A stretch of 61,186 bases of DNA from Melioribacter sp. (GTDB lineage: Bacteria; Bacteroidota; Ignavibacteria; Ignavibacteriales; Melioribacteraceae). The first letter of the stretch is position 1; each line of letters starts with the position of its first letter. Location of the stretch: assembly GCA_023250955.1 (NCBI GenBank), contig JAHEZQ010000026.1:1-61186 (forward strand), given 5' to 3'. Position numbers and translations under genes: made by a program. The notes beneath the pieces are model-generated. The model was not told the origin of the DNA. It searched no databases and worked only from the letters and a program-made list of their open reading frames with translations. Of this stretch, positions 7,930 to 18,000 are shown piece by piece.

Positions 7930-9375
7930 ATGAAGATTTTTAAAAATATATTTTTAAATTTGGATACCGTTCGATTAAGAACAAAACTTATACTATTTGT
8001 TTCCTCTCTTATCGTTTTAGTCGCTATCTTTTTTTATTTCTACATAATGAATTTGCAAAAAACATTGTATAATGAATCATTTATCAAATCAGCTAACGGT
8101 ACACTAGAAACTGTAAAATTTGGGATGGAAGAAATTTTAACTTTAGAAAGTTATGAAACTGTTAACAAAATATTCCTTCAAGCCAAGAAAGATAAATATG
8201 TAGAATTCATAGTTCTGACTCTAGATAAGGACGAGATTCTTGCAAAATATCCTGAATCACTAAAGATTACTATTGATAGACTTAACCAATTATCACTAAA
8301 GAAATCACTTCAAGATTCCGTGTTTGTATTATCATCAACTTATAAATCTAAATTATGGAGTGGAGAATTATTTATTGGTTTTTCTACAAAAGAAATTAAA
8401 GAACAAAAAGAAAAAGTTTTATCGGATGTTGGAATTACAAATCTCATTATTTTGTTTGTTATTGTAATAGGGATTATTCTTATAACTACCAATATTACTA
8501 GACCTTTAGAAAATTTAAGACGAGTTACAGAAAAAATTGGGAAAGGAAATCTAAGTACGCGTGCTGACGAGAGTAAAGGAGGTCTAGAAGTAACTTCTGT
8601 TTCAAGAGCATTCAATCAAATGATATCTAGCTTAACCGACACACAAAAAGAATTGCAATCGGAACTTTCCGAAGCAGCAATCTTTGTTTTTTCTATTTTA
8701 CCTGAACCAATAAAATCTGATTTAACTGTTGAGTGGAGATTCATTCCATCAAGGGAACTGGGTGGCGATGCATTTGGATATCATTACATCGATGAAAAAA
8801 ATCTTGCAATTTATTTGATTGATGTTGCCGGGCATGGTGTTGGTTCTGCTTTACTCTCTGTTTCGGTAGTGAATATTATGCGGACACAATCTTTAACAGG
8901 AACTGATTTTCACAATCCTTGTGATGTATTGTTTTCTCTCAATCAAGTTTTTCAGATGGAAAATCACGGGGACAAATTTTTCACTTTATGGTATGGTGTA
9001 TTAAATAAAAAAACACTTGAACTGAAATACAGTTGTGCAGGTCATCCTCCTGCATTCTTAGTGAGAAAGACTAAGACAAACATTAAAGAAATTAAAAAAA
9101 TTGGTGCGCTTAATAATTTTATCGGATTTTTACCTAATATTAAATTTGAAAGCAATGTTTTTCAAATGCAAAAAAATGATTCTCTGTATATATATAGTGA
9201 TGGTTTAAGTGAATTAATGAACGAAAAAAATAAAATGATTAGCGAAGGCGAGTTTACGCAATCATTAAAAGACTATGATGATAAAAGTATTGACGAACTA
9301 TTAATCAATTTAAGAGACAAGCAAAGAAATAATACATTTACAGATGACTGTTCAATAATCAAAATTATTATTTGA
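7930..9375 (+). CDS. Membrane HAMP-PP2C (SpoIIE/RsbU-type) serine phosphatase
   Basis: A 481-residue sensor phosphatase. TM1 lies near residues 20-40, an extracytoplasmic sensor of about 125 residues follows, TM2 is near 170-190, a HAMP domain spans roughly 190-245, and a PP2C/SpoIIE domain fills the rest. The metal-binding acidic set is complete: Asp280 in GGDAFG, Asp298 in DVAGHG, Asp424 in YSDGL and Asp472/473 in TDDCS. Such enzymes dephosphorylate STAS antagonists; the STAS gene at 5.87-6.21 kb is the obvious candidate partner. The start is three bases after the PstS-like gene, indicating tight cotranscription with it and the porin gene. The periplasmic signal is unknown. Confidence 0.92.
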   Translation: MKIFKNIFLNLDTVRLRTKLILFVSSLIVLVAIFFYFYIMNLQKTLYNESFIKSANGTLETVKFGMEEILTLESYETVNKIFLQAKKDKYVEFIVLTLDKDEILAKYPESLKITIDRLNQLSLKKSLQDSVFVLSSTYKSKLWSGELFIGFSTKEIKEQKEKVLSDVGITNLIILFVIVIGIILITTNITRPLENLRRVTEKIGKGNLSTRADESKGGLEVTSVSRAFNQMISSLTDTQKELQSELSEAAIFVFSILPEPIKSDLTVEWRFIPSRELGGDAFGYHYIDEKNLAIYLIDVAGHGVGSALLSVSVVNIMRTQSLTGTDFHNPCDVLFSLNQVFQMENHGDKFFTLWYGVLNKKTLELKYSCAGHPPAFLVRKTKTNIKEIKKIGALNNFIGFLPNIKFESNVFQMQKNDSLYIYSDGLSELMNEKNKMISEGEFTQSLKDYDDKSIDELLINLRDKQRNNTFTDDCSIIKIII

Positions 9376-9389
9376 AGAAAGAATAAAGA

Positions 9390-9417
9390 GTAGAGACGCG
9401 ATATATCGCGTCTCTAC
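9390..9417. repeat. Perfect 28-base palindrome between convergent genes
   Basis: GTAGAGACGCGATA followed directly by its exact reverse complement. It lies between the stops of the phosphatase gene (+) and the prolyl oligopeptidase gene (-). It can fold into a 14-bp hairpin and could end transcription from both sides, although there is no T run. A related half copy is at 5804-5818. Confidence 0.85.
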
Positions 9418-9426
9418 AAATAAACA

Positions 9427-11535
9427 TTAGAACTTAGGTGTTAATCCCATATTATAAAACATGAAAGAATAAAGATCAGTAACTAGATCAATAGATTTTG
9501 ATGTACTTGTCCCAGCCCCATGTCCAACTTTTGTCTCAATACGAATTAGAGTTGGGTTCTTACCGCTGTTCATTTCCTGAAGTGTTGCCGCATACTTAAA
9601 TGAGTGAGCAGGGAAAACACGATCATCATGGTCAGCTGTTGTTACCATTGTAGCAGGATAGTCTGTACCTTTCTTAATATTATGAAGGGGAGAATATTTA
9701 ATTAAATATTTGAACTGATCCGGATTATCGCTTGAACCATATTCAGAAACCCAAGCCCAACCTATAGTAAATTTATGAAACCGCAGCATATCCATAACAC
9801 CAACTTGTGGGAATGCTACTTTATATAAATCCGGTCGTTGATTAATAACAGCACCGATCAATAATCCACCATTAGAACCACCCTGAACGGCAAGTTTCTT
9901 TGGATTCGTATATTTATTTTTTATTAAATATTCCGCTGCCGCTATAAAATCATCAAAAACATTTTGTTTTTTCTCAAACATCCCTGCTTTGTGCCAATCT
10001 TCACCATACTCACTTCCACCTCGTAAACATGCAAGTGCATACACAACATTGTTCTCGAGCAATGGAATTCTTGCAACACTAAATCCGGGTTGCTGTGAGA
10101 TATTAAATCCGCCATAAGCATATAATAGTGTTGGATTATTCCCGTCTAATTTCAATCCTTTTTTATGAACAATGAACATAGGAATTTTTGTACCATCTTT
10201 ACTCTTGTAAAAAACTTCTTTTGTTTCATAAGCAGATGGTTCGAACTTTACTGCAGCTTTTCTAAATAACTCTGATTTATTGTTTTTGACATCGTACTTA
10301 TAAATTGTAGGTGGATATGTAAATGAAGTAAAAGTATAAAACGTTTCGAATTCATCCTTCTTTCCGCCAAAACCTCCGCAAGTTCCAACAGCAGGTAATT
10401 TTACATCATATAAATATTTACCATTTGTATCGAAGACAGATACTTTGCTTGTTGCGTCTTTTAAATATGTTACAAATAATTTACCGCCGACAAGAGAAAC
10501 ACTTTGCATAACCTCCTTAGTTTCCGGAATAATTGTCTTCCAATTTTCTTTTGCGGGACTTTTTGGATCAACTAAAATTAGTTTGTTGTTTGGTGCTTGA
10601 TAGTTTGTTGATATTAAAAATTTGGCACCAAGATTATCAACAACACTGTATTCTGCTTCAAATTTATCAAAGATTGGTTCGATTCTAGAAACATAGGTTA
10701 AATCTTTGTAGTAAAGCATATTTTCAGAAGCTGTTCCTTGTGATACATTAATAATTAAAAACTTTTCATCATCAGTTACGCCGGCTCCAAATCCATATTT
10801 TGGATTTTGTTTGTCTTCCATCACTAAAATATCATCAGACTGAGGTGACCCAAGTTTGTGATAATAAAGTTTTTGATATTCTACTTTTTGTTTTAATTCA
10901 TCACCAGCTTTAGGCTCATCGTAACGACTATAATAAAAACCGTCTTTATACCAAGAAGTACCGCTGAACTTAGACCATTTGATATAATCGGATGTTAATT
11001 TTTTTGTTAGAACATCCATAACATAAAATTCACGCCAATCGGAACCACCGCGGGAAATTCCGTAACACAAATATTTATCATCTTTAGAAAAAGCCAAACC
11101 TCCCAGACTTATAGAACCATCGGTGGAAAGTTTATTGGGATCAAGTAAAACTTCCGGAACCCCGCTCAAACCTTTTTGAATATAAATTACACTTTGTTCT
11201 TGAAGACCATCATTTTTTGAAAAGGTGTAGTATTCACCGTGTTTAGATGGTGCTGAAAATTTTTCATAGTTCCATAAATCCGTTAGCATTTTTCTTAATT
11301 CATCACGGAAGGGGATTTTGGAAAGATAATCGTGTGTTACTTTGTTTTCAGCTTCAACCCAATCAGCAGTTTCTTTAGAATTATTATCTTCAAGCCATCT
11401 GTAAGGATCTGAAATTTTTGTGCCGCTGTAATCATCAACATGATCTACTTTTTTTGTTGTTGGATATTGAATTTGAGCGTGTATAGAAATAGATAAGAAT
11501 AATATTAGAACAAAGAACCTTGTTACAATTTTCAT
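9427..11535 (-). CDS. Prolyl oligopeptidase (S9A), exported
   Basis: This 702-residue serine peptidase cleaves short peptides after proline. It has an N-terminal signal peptide (to SIHAQ), so the enzyme is periplasmic, unlike the cytosolic mammalian form. The opening YPTTKKVDHVDDYSGTKISD and DPYRWLED are diagnostic of S9A, followed by the seven-bladed propeller. The catalytic serine is Ser554 in QGGSNGGLL; the acid lies in TADHDDRVFP and the histidine in KVGHGAG. It is transcribed alone, convergent with the phosphatase gene. Together with the OPT transporter and PepD later in the window it fits a peptide-using lifestyle. Length and motifs are normal. Confidence 0.96.
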   Translation of the reverse strand: MKIVTRFFVLILFLSISIHAQIQYPTTKKVDHVDDYSGTKISDPYRWLEDNNSKETADWVEAENKVTHDYLSKIPFRDELRKMLTDLWNYEKFSAPSKHGEYYTFSKNDGLQEQSVIYIQKGLSGVPEVLLDPNKLSTDGSISLGGLAFSKDDKYLCYGISRGGSDWREFYVMDVLTKKLTSDYIKWSKFSGTSWYKDGFYYSRYDEPKAGDELKQKVEYQKLYYHKLGSPQSDDILVMEDKQNPKYGFGAGVTDDEKFLIINVSQGTASENMLYYKDLTYVSRIEPIFDKFEAEYSVVDNLGAKFLISTNYQAPNNKLILVDPKSPAKENWKTIIPETKEVMQSVSLVGGKLFVTYLKDATSKVSVFDTNGKYLYDVKLPAVGTCGGFGGKKDEFETFYTFTSFTYPPTIYKYDVKNNKSELFRKAAVKFEPSAYETKEVFYKSKDGTKIPMFIVHKKGLKLDGNNPTLLYAYGGFNISQQPGFSVARIPLLENNVVYALACLRGGSEYGEDWHKAGMFEKKQNVFDDFIAAAEYLIKNKYTNPKKLAVQGGSNGGLLIGAVINQRPDLYKVAFPQVGVMDMLRFHKFTIGWAWVSEYGSSDNPDQFKYLIKYSPLHNIKKGTDYPATMVTTADHDDRVFPAHSFKYAATLQEMNSGKNPTLIRIETKVGHGAGTSTSKSIDLVTDLYSFMFYNMGLTPKF

Positions 11536-11889
11536 TTTTCTCTCCCTTAAAGATGAAATAATGTTACTTTATTAATTCTAAATTAGAATTCAAAATTTAC
11601 AATTCCAACCATCTAACTGTTAATTTATGTTAGAATAATACAATATAAAAGTGCTTAAGAAACGCTATTTACATGCTAAAATGAAAAGATTCTATCATTT
11701 TTCACCTTCCTTGCTTCAGAAGGCAAACGTGTCTATTTTTCTTATGTCAATTTTCCAGAATATGGAAGTTGAGTTAACGATTTGAGAGCTGATTTTTTTA
11801 ATAAATAAATCCAATAATTCACTTCAGTATTGAATTTCAATTCGGTAACTCATCAATATTAATAACAAAATTCTAATAGAGGTTAGTTT
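11536..11889. other. 354-base gap between divergent peptidase and gdhA genes
   Basis: AT-rich, no convincing ORF or RNA gene. It must hold the promoters of both flanking genes. An AGAGGTTAG-type Shine-Dalgarno lies just before gdhA. I see no clear sigma-factor boxes or strong hairpin. Confidence 0.5.
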
Positions 11890-13179
11890 ATGAGTAGCGA
11901 CAAAGCTTTTAATCCTTTCGAGATGGCACAGACACAATTTGACAAGGTTGCAGAAATATTAAATCTCGATGATGCAACAAGACAATTATTAAGAAATCCG
12001 TTAAGAGAATTTCACTTTAGCATTCCAGTAAGAATGGATGACGGAACAACAAAAGTATTTAGAGGATTCAGAGTTCAGCATAATGATGCACGCGGTCCAT
12101 GTAAAGGCGGAATACGTTTTCACCCGCAAGAAACCATTGATACGGTTAAGGCACTTTCAATGTGGATGACGTGGAAATGTGCAGTTGTAAATATTCCATT
12201 AGGCGGTGGAAAAGGAGGAGTCATTTGCGATCCTCATAATCTTAGCATGAAAGAACAAGAACAAATTTGCCGGGGATGGATTCGTCAAATGGCAAAAAAT
12301 GTAGGTCCTTTAAATGATGTACCGGCACCGGATGTTATGACAAATGCACAGCACATGTTATGGATGCTTGATGAATTTGAAGCAATTCACGGTGCAAAAT
12401 TTCCAGGTTTCATTACTGGCAAACCTGTGGGGATGGGTGGTTCACTTGGAAGAGCAGAAGCCACTGGATATGGAGTAATTTTTACTGTTCGGGAAGCTTT
12501 AAAAGAACTTGGTATTCGTCCGCAAGATACAAGTGCAGCAGTACAAGGATTTGGAAACGTAGCTCAGTTTGCTATTGAGCTTTATCTTCAAATGGGTGGA
12601 AAAGTTGTTTGCGTTTCCAGTTGGGATCAAAATGATCAATGCTCTTATACAATTAAGCGTGCAAGCGGAGTCAATCCGCAAGAACTTTTGAAAATTACGG
12701 ATAAGTTCGGCGGCATTAATAAAGCTGAAGCAAAAAAACTTGGTTACGAAATTCTAGATGGTGATGCATGGATTGAACAAGAAGTTGATATTCTTATACC
12801 TGCTGCTTTGGAAAATCAAATCCGTCAAGACAATGTGAATAAGATCAGTAAAAAAGTAAAAATTATTGCTGAAGGTGCAAATGGTCCAACTACACCTGAG
12901 GCTGACAAAGTAATTCAAGAAAGAGGAATTTTTGTAATTCCGGATTTCTTGGCTAATGCCGGCGGTGTTACTTGCAGTTATTTCGAACAAGTTCAATGTA
13001 ACATGAATTACTATTGGGAAAAGGATGAAGTGCTCGGTAAGTTAGATGTTAAGATGACTGCCGCTTTCCATGCAGTGAGCGATTTAGCAAAGAAAAGAAA
13101 ACTTTATATGAGAGATGCTGCATATGTTATTTCTGTAAATCGTGTTGCGCAAGCATGTAAAGATCGTGGTTGGGTATAA
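11890..13179 (+). CDS. gdhA: Glutamate dehydrogenase
   Basis: A 429-residue hexameric-type glutamate dehydrogenase that interconverts glutamate with 2-oxoglutarate and ammonia using NAD(P). The substrate motif GPCKGGIRFHP and the catalytic-lysine motif PLGGGKGGVICDP are intact, followed by PAPDVMT and the Rossmann part AAVQGFGNVAQFAIELY; EGANGPTTPEAD is also typical. Length matches the bacterial ~420-430-residue class. The gene stands alone, with its own upstream region and a strong terminator after it. It would regenerate 2-oxoglutarate for aminotransferases such as the lysine 6-aminotransferase at 46.6 kb. Cofactor preference cannot be read with confidence. Confidence 0.97.
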   Translation: MSSDKAFNPFEMAQTQFDKVAEILNLDDATRQLLRNPLREFHFSIPVRMDDGTTKVFRGFRVQHNDARGPCKGGIRFHPQETIDTVKALSMWMTWKCAVVNIPLGGGKGGVICDPHNLSMKEQEQICRGWIRQMAKNVGPLNDVPAPDVMTNAQHMLWMLDEFEAIHGAKFPGFITGKPVGMGGSLGRAEATGYGVIFTVREALKELGIRPQDTSAAVQGFGNVAQFAIELYLQMGGKVVCVSSWDQNDQCSYTIKRASGVNPQELLKITDKFGGINKAEAKKLGYEILDGDAWIEQEVDILIPAALENQIRQDNVNKISKKVKIIAEGANGPTTPEADKVIQERGIFVIPDFLANAGGVTCSYFEQVQCNMNYYWEKDEVLGKLDVKMTAAFHAVSDLAKKRKLYMRDAAYVISVNRVAQACKDRGWV

Positions 13180-13215
13180 TAAGCAAATAGTTTTAACAAT
13201 TAGCCATTAGTGTTT

Positions 13216-13258
13216 AGCCGGGAATTGTGAGATATGATCAATCAATTTCCGGCTTTTT
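13216..13258 (+). terminator. Rho-independent terminator of gdhA
   Basis: AGCCGGGAATTG pairs with CAATTTCCGGCT over 12 bp (one G-T wobble), followed directly by TTTTT. It sits 37 bases after the gdhA stop. Confidence 0.9.
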
Positions 13259-13277
13259 AATCTTCATTGAGTTTTGA

Positions 13278-15029
13278 ATGCAATCAAACACAAATAACGA
13301 TAACAAATTTTTGCCTCGATTCGACCGTAATTTTTTTGAATCAAGTGAATATTATTCATGGATTGGTGAAGGATCATTCGGTGGTAAAGCAAGCGGACTT
13401 GCCTTAGCAAACAAAATCATAAAAGAAAAAATTGATCTTAACATTTTTCCGGAAGTTGAGTTAAGTATTCCACGATTGATTGTTTTACGTACAGAAATTT
13501 TTGATTTATTTATGGGACGTAACAAACTTTGCGAAATCGCTTATTCAAATCAATCCGACGACGATATAATACTTGCTTTTCTTCAGGCAGATCTTCCAAC
13601 TGAAATTCTCGGTGATTTACGCTCACTTATCGAAAGTGTGCATGTACCGTTAGCAATTCGCTCGTCCAGTATGTTGGAAGATGCAAAGTATGAACCTTTT
13701 GCCGGTATTTATGCAACAAAGATGATCCCGAATAATCAGCCAAGTACAGATACAAGATTTTTAAAACTCACAGAAGCTATTAAATTTGTATTTGCATCTA
13801 CATTTCTTAAAGCATCCAAAGATTATTTCAAGGTATCATCGCACAAAATAGAAGATGAAAAGATGGCGGTTATAATTCAGGAAGTTGTTGGATCGAAACA
13901 TGATTTTAGATTCTATCCCAATTTTTCCGGAGTTGCACGGTCTTATAATTTTTATCCAACCGGAAGAGCAAAACCTGAGAATGGTGTTGTAAATCTTGCT
14001 CATGGTCTTGGCAAAACAATTGTTGATGGCGGAATTGTATGGAGCTATTCTCCTGCATTTCCAAAAGCAGTAACTCCATTTGCCGATCCTTCCGATATTT
14101 TGAAAAATACTCAAACTAACTTTTGGGCTGTTAATATGAATCCGGTTGTCGAATACGATCCCACTAAGGAAACGGAGTATTTGATCCAGCCGGAATTAAG
14201 TGATGCAGATTATGATGATACACTGAAATATATTGCATCCACCTTTGATGCATCATCTCAACGAATCGTGATGGGAACCGGGAACAACGGACCACGTGTG
14301 ATAAATTTTTTACAATTGCTTTCCATGAATGAATTTAAATTCAACGATCTTATCAAAAAATTATTAGAGGTTTACGAGCAAGCTCTTAATAGTCCTGTTG
14401 AAATAGAATTTGCAGTTACAATTTCAAACGAACCTAAAAAATTACGATTAGGATTTCTTCAAGTTCGGCCAATGGTTGTATCCGATGAAACAATTGATGT
14501 TGATAAATCAGAAATGAATGGAGATGATGTTTTAGTCGCGTCGGATCGCGTTATGGGAAATGGGTTTGTGGATAATATTTATGATATTGTTTTTGTAAAG
14601 CCCGAAACATTTGATAAAAAGGATACTGTAAAAATTGCAGCTGAAATTGATTCCATAAATAAAGAATTGGTGAATGGAAATACAAAATATCTTTTGATTG
14701 GTTTCGGCAGATGGGGAAGTTCCGATCCTTGGTTAGGTATACCAATAGACTGGGGACAAATTGCCGGCGTCAAAGCAATTGTTGAATCTACTTTATTCGG
14801 AATTAATGTTGAATTAAGTCAAGGTTCTCATTTCTTTCATAATCTTACTAGTTTCAACGTAAGCTATTTTTCAATAACTTTTGATGGAGACTTTAAGATT
14901 GACTGGGATTGGCTTAATAAACAAACGGTAATTACTGAGAAAGATTTTGTTAAACATGTAAAACTTTCTAAATCTCTAAAAATAAAAGTTGACGGAAGAA
15001 AGAGCTGCGGAGTAATTAAAAAATGGTAA
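13278..15029 (+). CDS. PEP/pyruvate-binding (PPDK N-terminal ATP-grasp) protein, first of pair
   Basis: A 583-residue protein whose first ~400 residues match the ATP-grasp domain of PEP synthase and pyruvate phosphate dikinase: GEGSFGGKASGLALAN near the start, LAIRSSSMLEDA (nucleotide-binding Arg) and EIEFAV...LGFLQVRPM. The phosphohistidine swivel domain and the PEP-binding barrel of true PPDK/PpsA are missing. The last ~130 residues carry LIGFGRWGSSDPW and GSHFFHNL, a block also found in the next gene product and unknown to me by name. The two genes overlap by seven bases, implying coupled translation and probably a complex. The reaction is unknown; a phosphotransfer or ATP-dependent regulatory role is a guess. 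Confidence 0.8.
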   Translation: MQSNTNNDNKFLPRFDRNFFESSEYYSWIGEGSFGGKASGLALANKIIKEKIDLNIFPEVELSIPRLIVLRTEIFDLFMGRNKLCEIAYSNQSDDDIILAFLQADLPTEILGDLRSLIESVHVPLAIRSSSMLEDAKYEPFAGIYATKMIPNNQPSTDTRFLKLTEAIKFVFASTFLKASKDYFKVSSHKIEDEKMAVIIQEVVGSKHDFRFYPNFSGVARSYNFYPTGRAKPENGVVNLAHGLGKTIVDGGIVWSYSPAFPKAVTPFADPSDILKNTQTNFWAVNMNPVVEYDPTKETEYLIQPELSDADYDDTLKYIASTFDASSQRIVMGTGNNGPRVINFLQLLSMNEFKFNDLIKKLLEVYEQALNSPVEIEFAVTISNEPKKLRLGFLQVRPMVVSDETIDVDKSEMNGDDVLVASDRVMGNGFVDNIYDIVFVKPETFDKKDTVKIAAEIDSINKELVNGNTKYLLIGFGRWGSSDPWLGIPIDWGQIAGVKAIVESTLFGINVELSQGSHFFHNLTSFNVSYFSITFDGDFKIDWDWLNKQTVITEKDFVKHVKLSKSLKIKVDGRKSCGVIKKW

Positions 15030-18000
15030 ACGAAAATAAGCCGATAGATAATTTAGTTTTCGAACTTCAAGAACGTGCTAAAGAACTGAATTGTCTTTAC
15101 ACAATAGAAGATAGTTTAAACAGGTCGGATATTTCACTGCGCCAAGCGTTTCATACTGTTATTAATGCAATTCCTCCCGGCTGGCAGTTTCAAAATGTTT
15201 GTAAAGCAAAATTGGTTTACGGTGAAATCGTTTATCAAACAAGTGATTTTGAAGAAACAAAGTGGGTTATAAATTCAAATATTATTGTACAAGATCAAAT
15301 AGTTGGACGTATATCGGTTTATTATACTGAAGAAGTTCCTTCATCGGGTGACGGCCCATTTCTAAAAGAAGAAAAAAAATTATTAGATACGATTGCTGAG
15401 CGGCTTGGCCACTTCATTCTTCATCAAAAATTGAAAAATGTTTTTAATGAATTTCAATCTGTACGTCAGCAAGTTGACGGGCATACAAAAGGAGAATGGC
15501 GAATCGTTTTAGATATGATACGCAAGACAGATCCAAATTTGTTTATGAGTCTGTTAAGAAAAACGTTACATCTTTTATGTTGGAAAGGTGTTGAAGAAGC
15601 AGAAATGTTAATGAAGCACACAAGTCTTTCTTGGAAAGGTGAAACAACAGAGGAAGACCTTCAATATGATGATAATAAGCCGTTAAAAGTTTCTAAGATG
15701 GTTAACTATGATCAGTATGTTGAAACAATATTAAAATTAGCCGATGAAAATTTACCTGATGATATAATCCTTTCAAGAATACAAAAGTGGATTCAAGAAG
15801 ATAAATCCAGTGCTCTTATAAAAGTTGTTGAGACGCAAGACACTTCACTAACAGACATTGCAGATGCAATTCGGAAATATTATCACATGGCGCCGGAGAA
15901 ATTTGAACTTCCGCCATCAACAATTAAAGGTTTACGTGTATCACTCTTAAGAAGATTTTTTACCGAACAACTGGAATATATAAGTGTAGCAAAAGAATAT
16001 GTGAAGCTTACGGATTTTTATAAACTTATAGATAAAATGATTTTTCCTTCGGGAAGCCACGGTAAACTGGGCGGTAAAAGTGCAGGATTGTTTTTAGCGG
16101 CTCACATTCTTCAAAAAGTTGGTGAAAGTGTTGAAATTTTAAGCGAACTCAAAACACCAAAAACGTGGTATATAACTTCTGATGGTGTTCTTCATTTTAT
16201 GCAGCACAACAATTTGGAAGAGGTGTTAGAACAAAAATATAAAGAGATTGATGAAGTCCGAATCGAATATCCGCATGTAGTTCAATTATTTAAAAATTCG
16301 GAATTTCCGCCGGATATAATTAAAGGGTTATCTATGGCGTTAGACGACCTTGGTGATAGACCATTAGTCGTAAGAAGTTCAAGTCTTCTTGAAGATCAAA
16401 TGGGAGCTGCCTTTTCCGGTAAGTACAAAAGTTTATTTCTTGCCAATCAAGGAACAAAACAGCAGAGATTAGTTGCGCTCATGGATGCAATTGCAGAAGT
16501 CTATGCTTCAACATTCAGCCCTGACCCGATAGAATATCGTGCAGAACGAGGTTTGCTGGATTACCATGAAGAGATGGGCGTTATGATTCAAGAAGCAGTG
16601 GGCACGAAAGTCGGCAAATATTATTTTCCTGCTTTTGCAGGTGTAGCATTTAGCAATAATGAATTCCGCTGGTCACCACGTATTAAAAGAGAAGACGGAC
16701 TAATACGAATGGTGCCCGGTTTTGGTACAAGGGCTGTAGATAGATTGAGTGACGATTATCCTGTTCTTGTTTCACCCGGACAACCTAACCTGAGAATAAA
16801 TATTTCTCCTGAGGAACTAAGAAGGTATTCTCCCAAAAAAATTGATGTTATAAATTTAGAAACAAATGAATTTGAATCAATTCTGATTAATACACTTTTA
16901 GATGAATGCAGTTCGGAATATCCTTTGTTCACAGAAATATTTTCTGTTCTAGACGGAACAATGATTAGACAACCCGGACCATTAGATGTATTTGATCACT
17001 CTAAGGAATTTTTAGTAACGTTTGACGGATTAATTACAAAGACTAATTTCTTAAAACGCATTGACGTTATATTAAAAATTTTGCAAGAGAAAATTAAAAC
17101 TCCGGTAGATATTGAATTCGCTTATGATGGCAAAGATTTTTATATGTTACAATGCCGTCCGCAAAGTTTTTCCAGAGAATCGAATTCAGATTCAATCCCT
17201 AAAGAAGTGCCGGAAGAAAAAATTGTTTTTACAGCTCATAAGTTTGTTTCAAATGGAAGAGTACCTGATATTACACATATCGTTTATGTGGATCCCCAAA
17301 AATATTCTGAGATATCCGACCGGAACAAAATGCTTAGCGTGGGGCGTGCTATAAGCAAGCTTAACAAAACTTTACCTAAAAGAAAATTTATTTTAATAGG
17401 TCCGGGTAGATGGGGTAGTAGAGGTGATATAAAACTTGGAGTAAGCGTTACATACTCAGATATTAATAACACGGCGATGCTGATTGAAGTAGCAAGGAAA
17501 AAAGGGAATTATGTCCCCGATCTTTCTTTCGGAACTCATTTTTTCCAGGACCTTGTTGAAGCCGGCATTCGTTATCTGCCATTGTATCCTGACGATGCGA
17601 GAGTTGTATTTAATGAGAAGTTCCTAAATTCTTCTCCAAATATTTTTAATGATCTAGTACAGGAGTATAATTATTTAGAAGATACTATTAAAGTAATTGA
17701 TGTATTGAAAACGACCGGTGGATCAATATTGAAGATATTAACCAATGCTGAACTAGATGAAGCTATTGGAATGTTTGCCGCACAATCTGCAGAGACTAGT
17801 TTAGAAAAAGAATATAAAGAGGTGATTGAATATCATCCCAGCGATTATTGGAGATGGCGGATGAAGATGGCAGAAAAAATTGCTTTAGAATTAGATGCAG
17901 ACCGATTTGGTGTAAAAGGAATTTATGTTTTCGGAAGTACAAAAAATGCTATCTCCGGTCCGGGTAGTGATATTGATCTTATTGTTCATATTGAAAAAGG

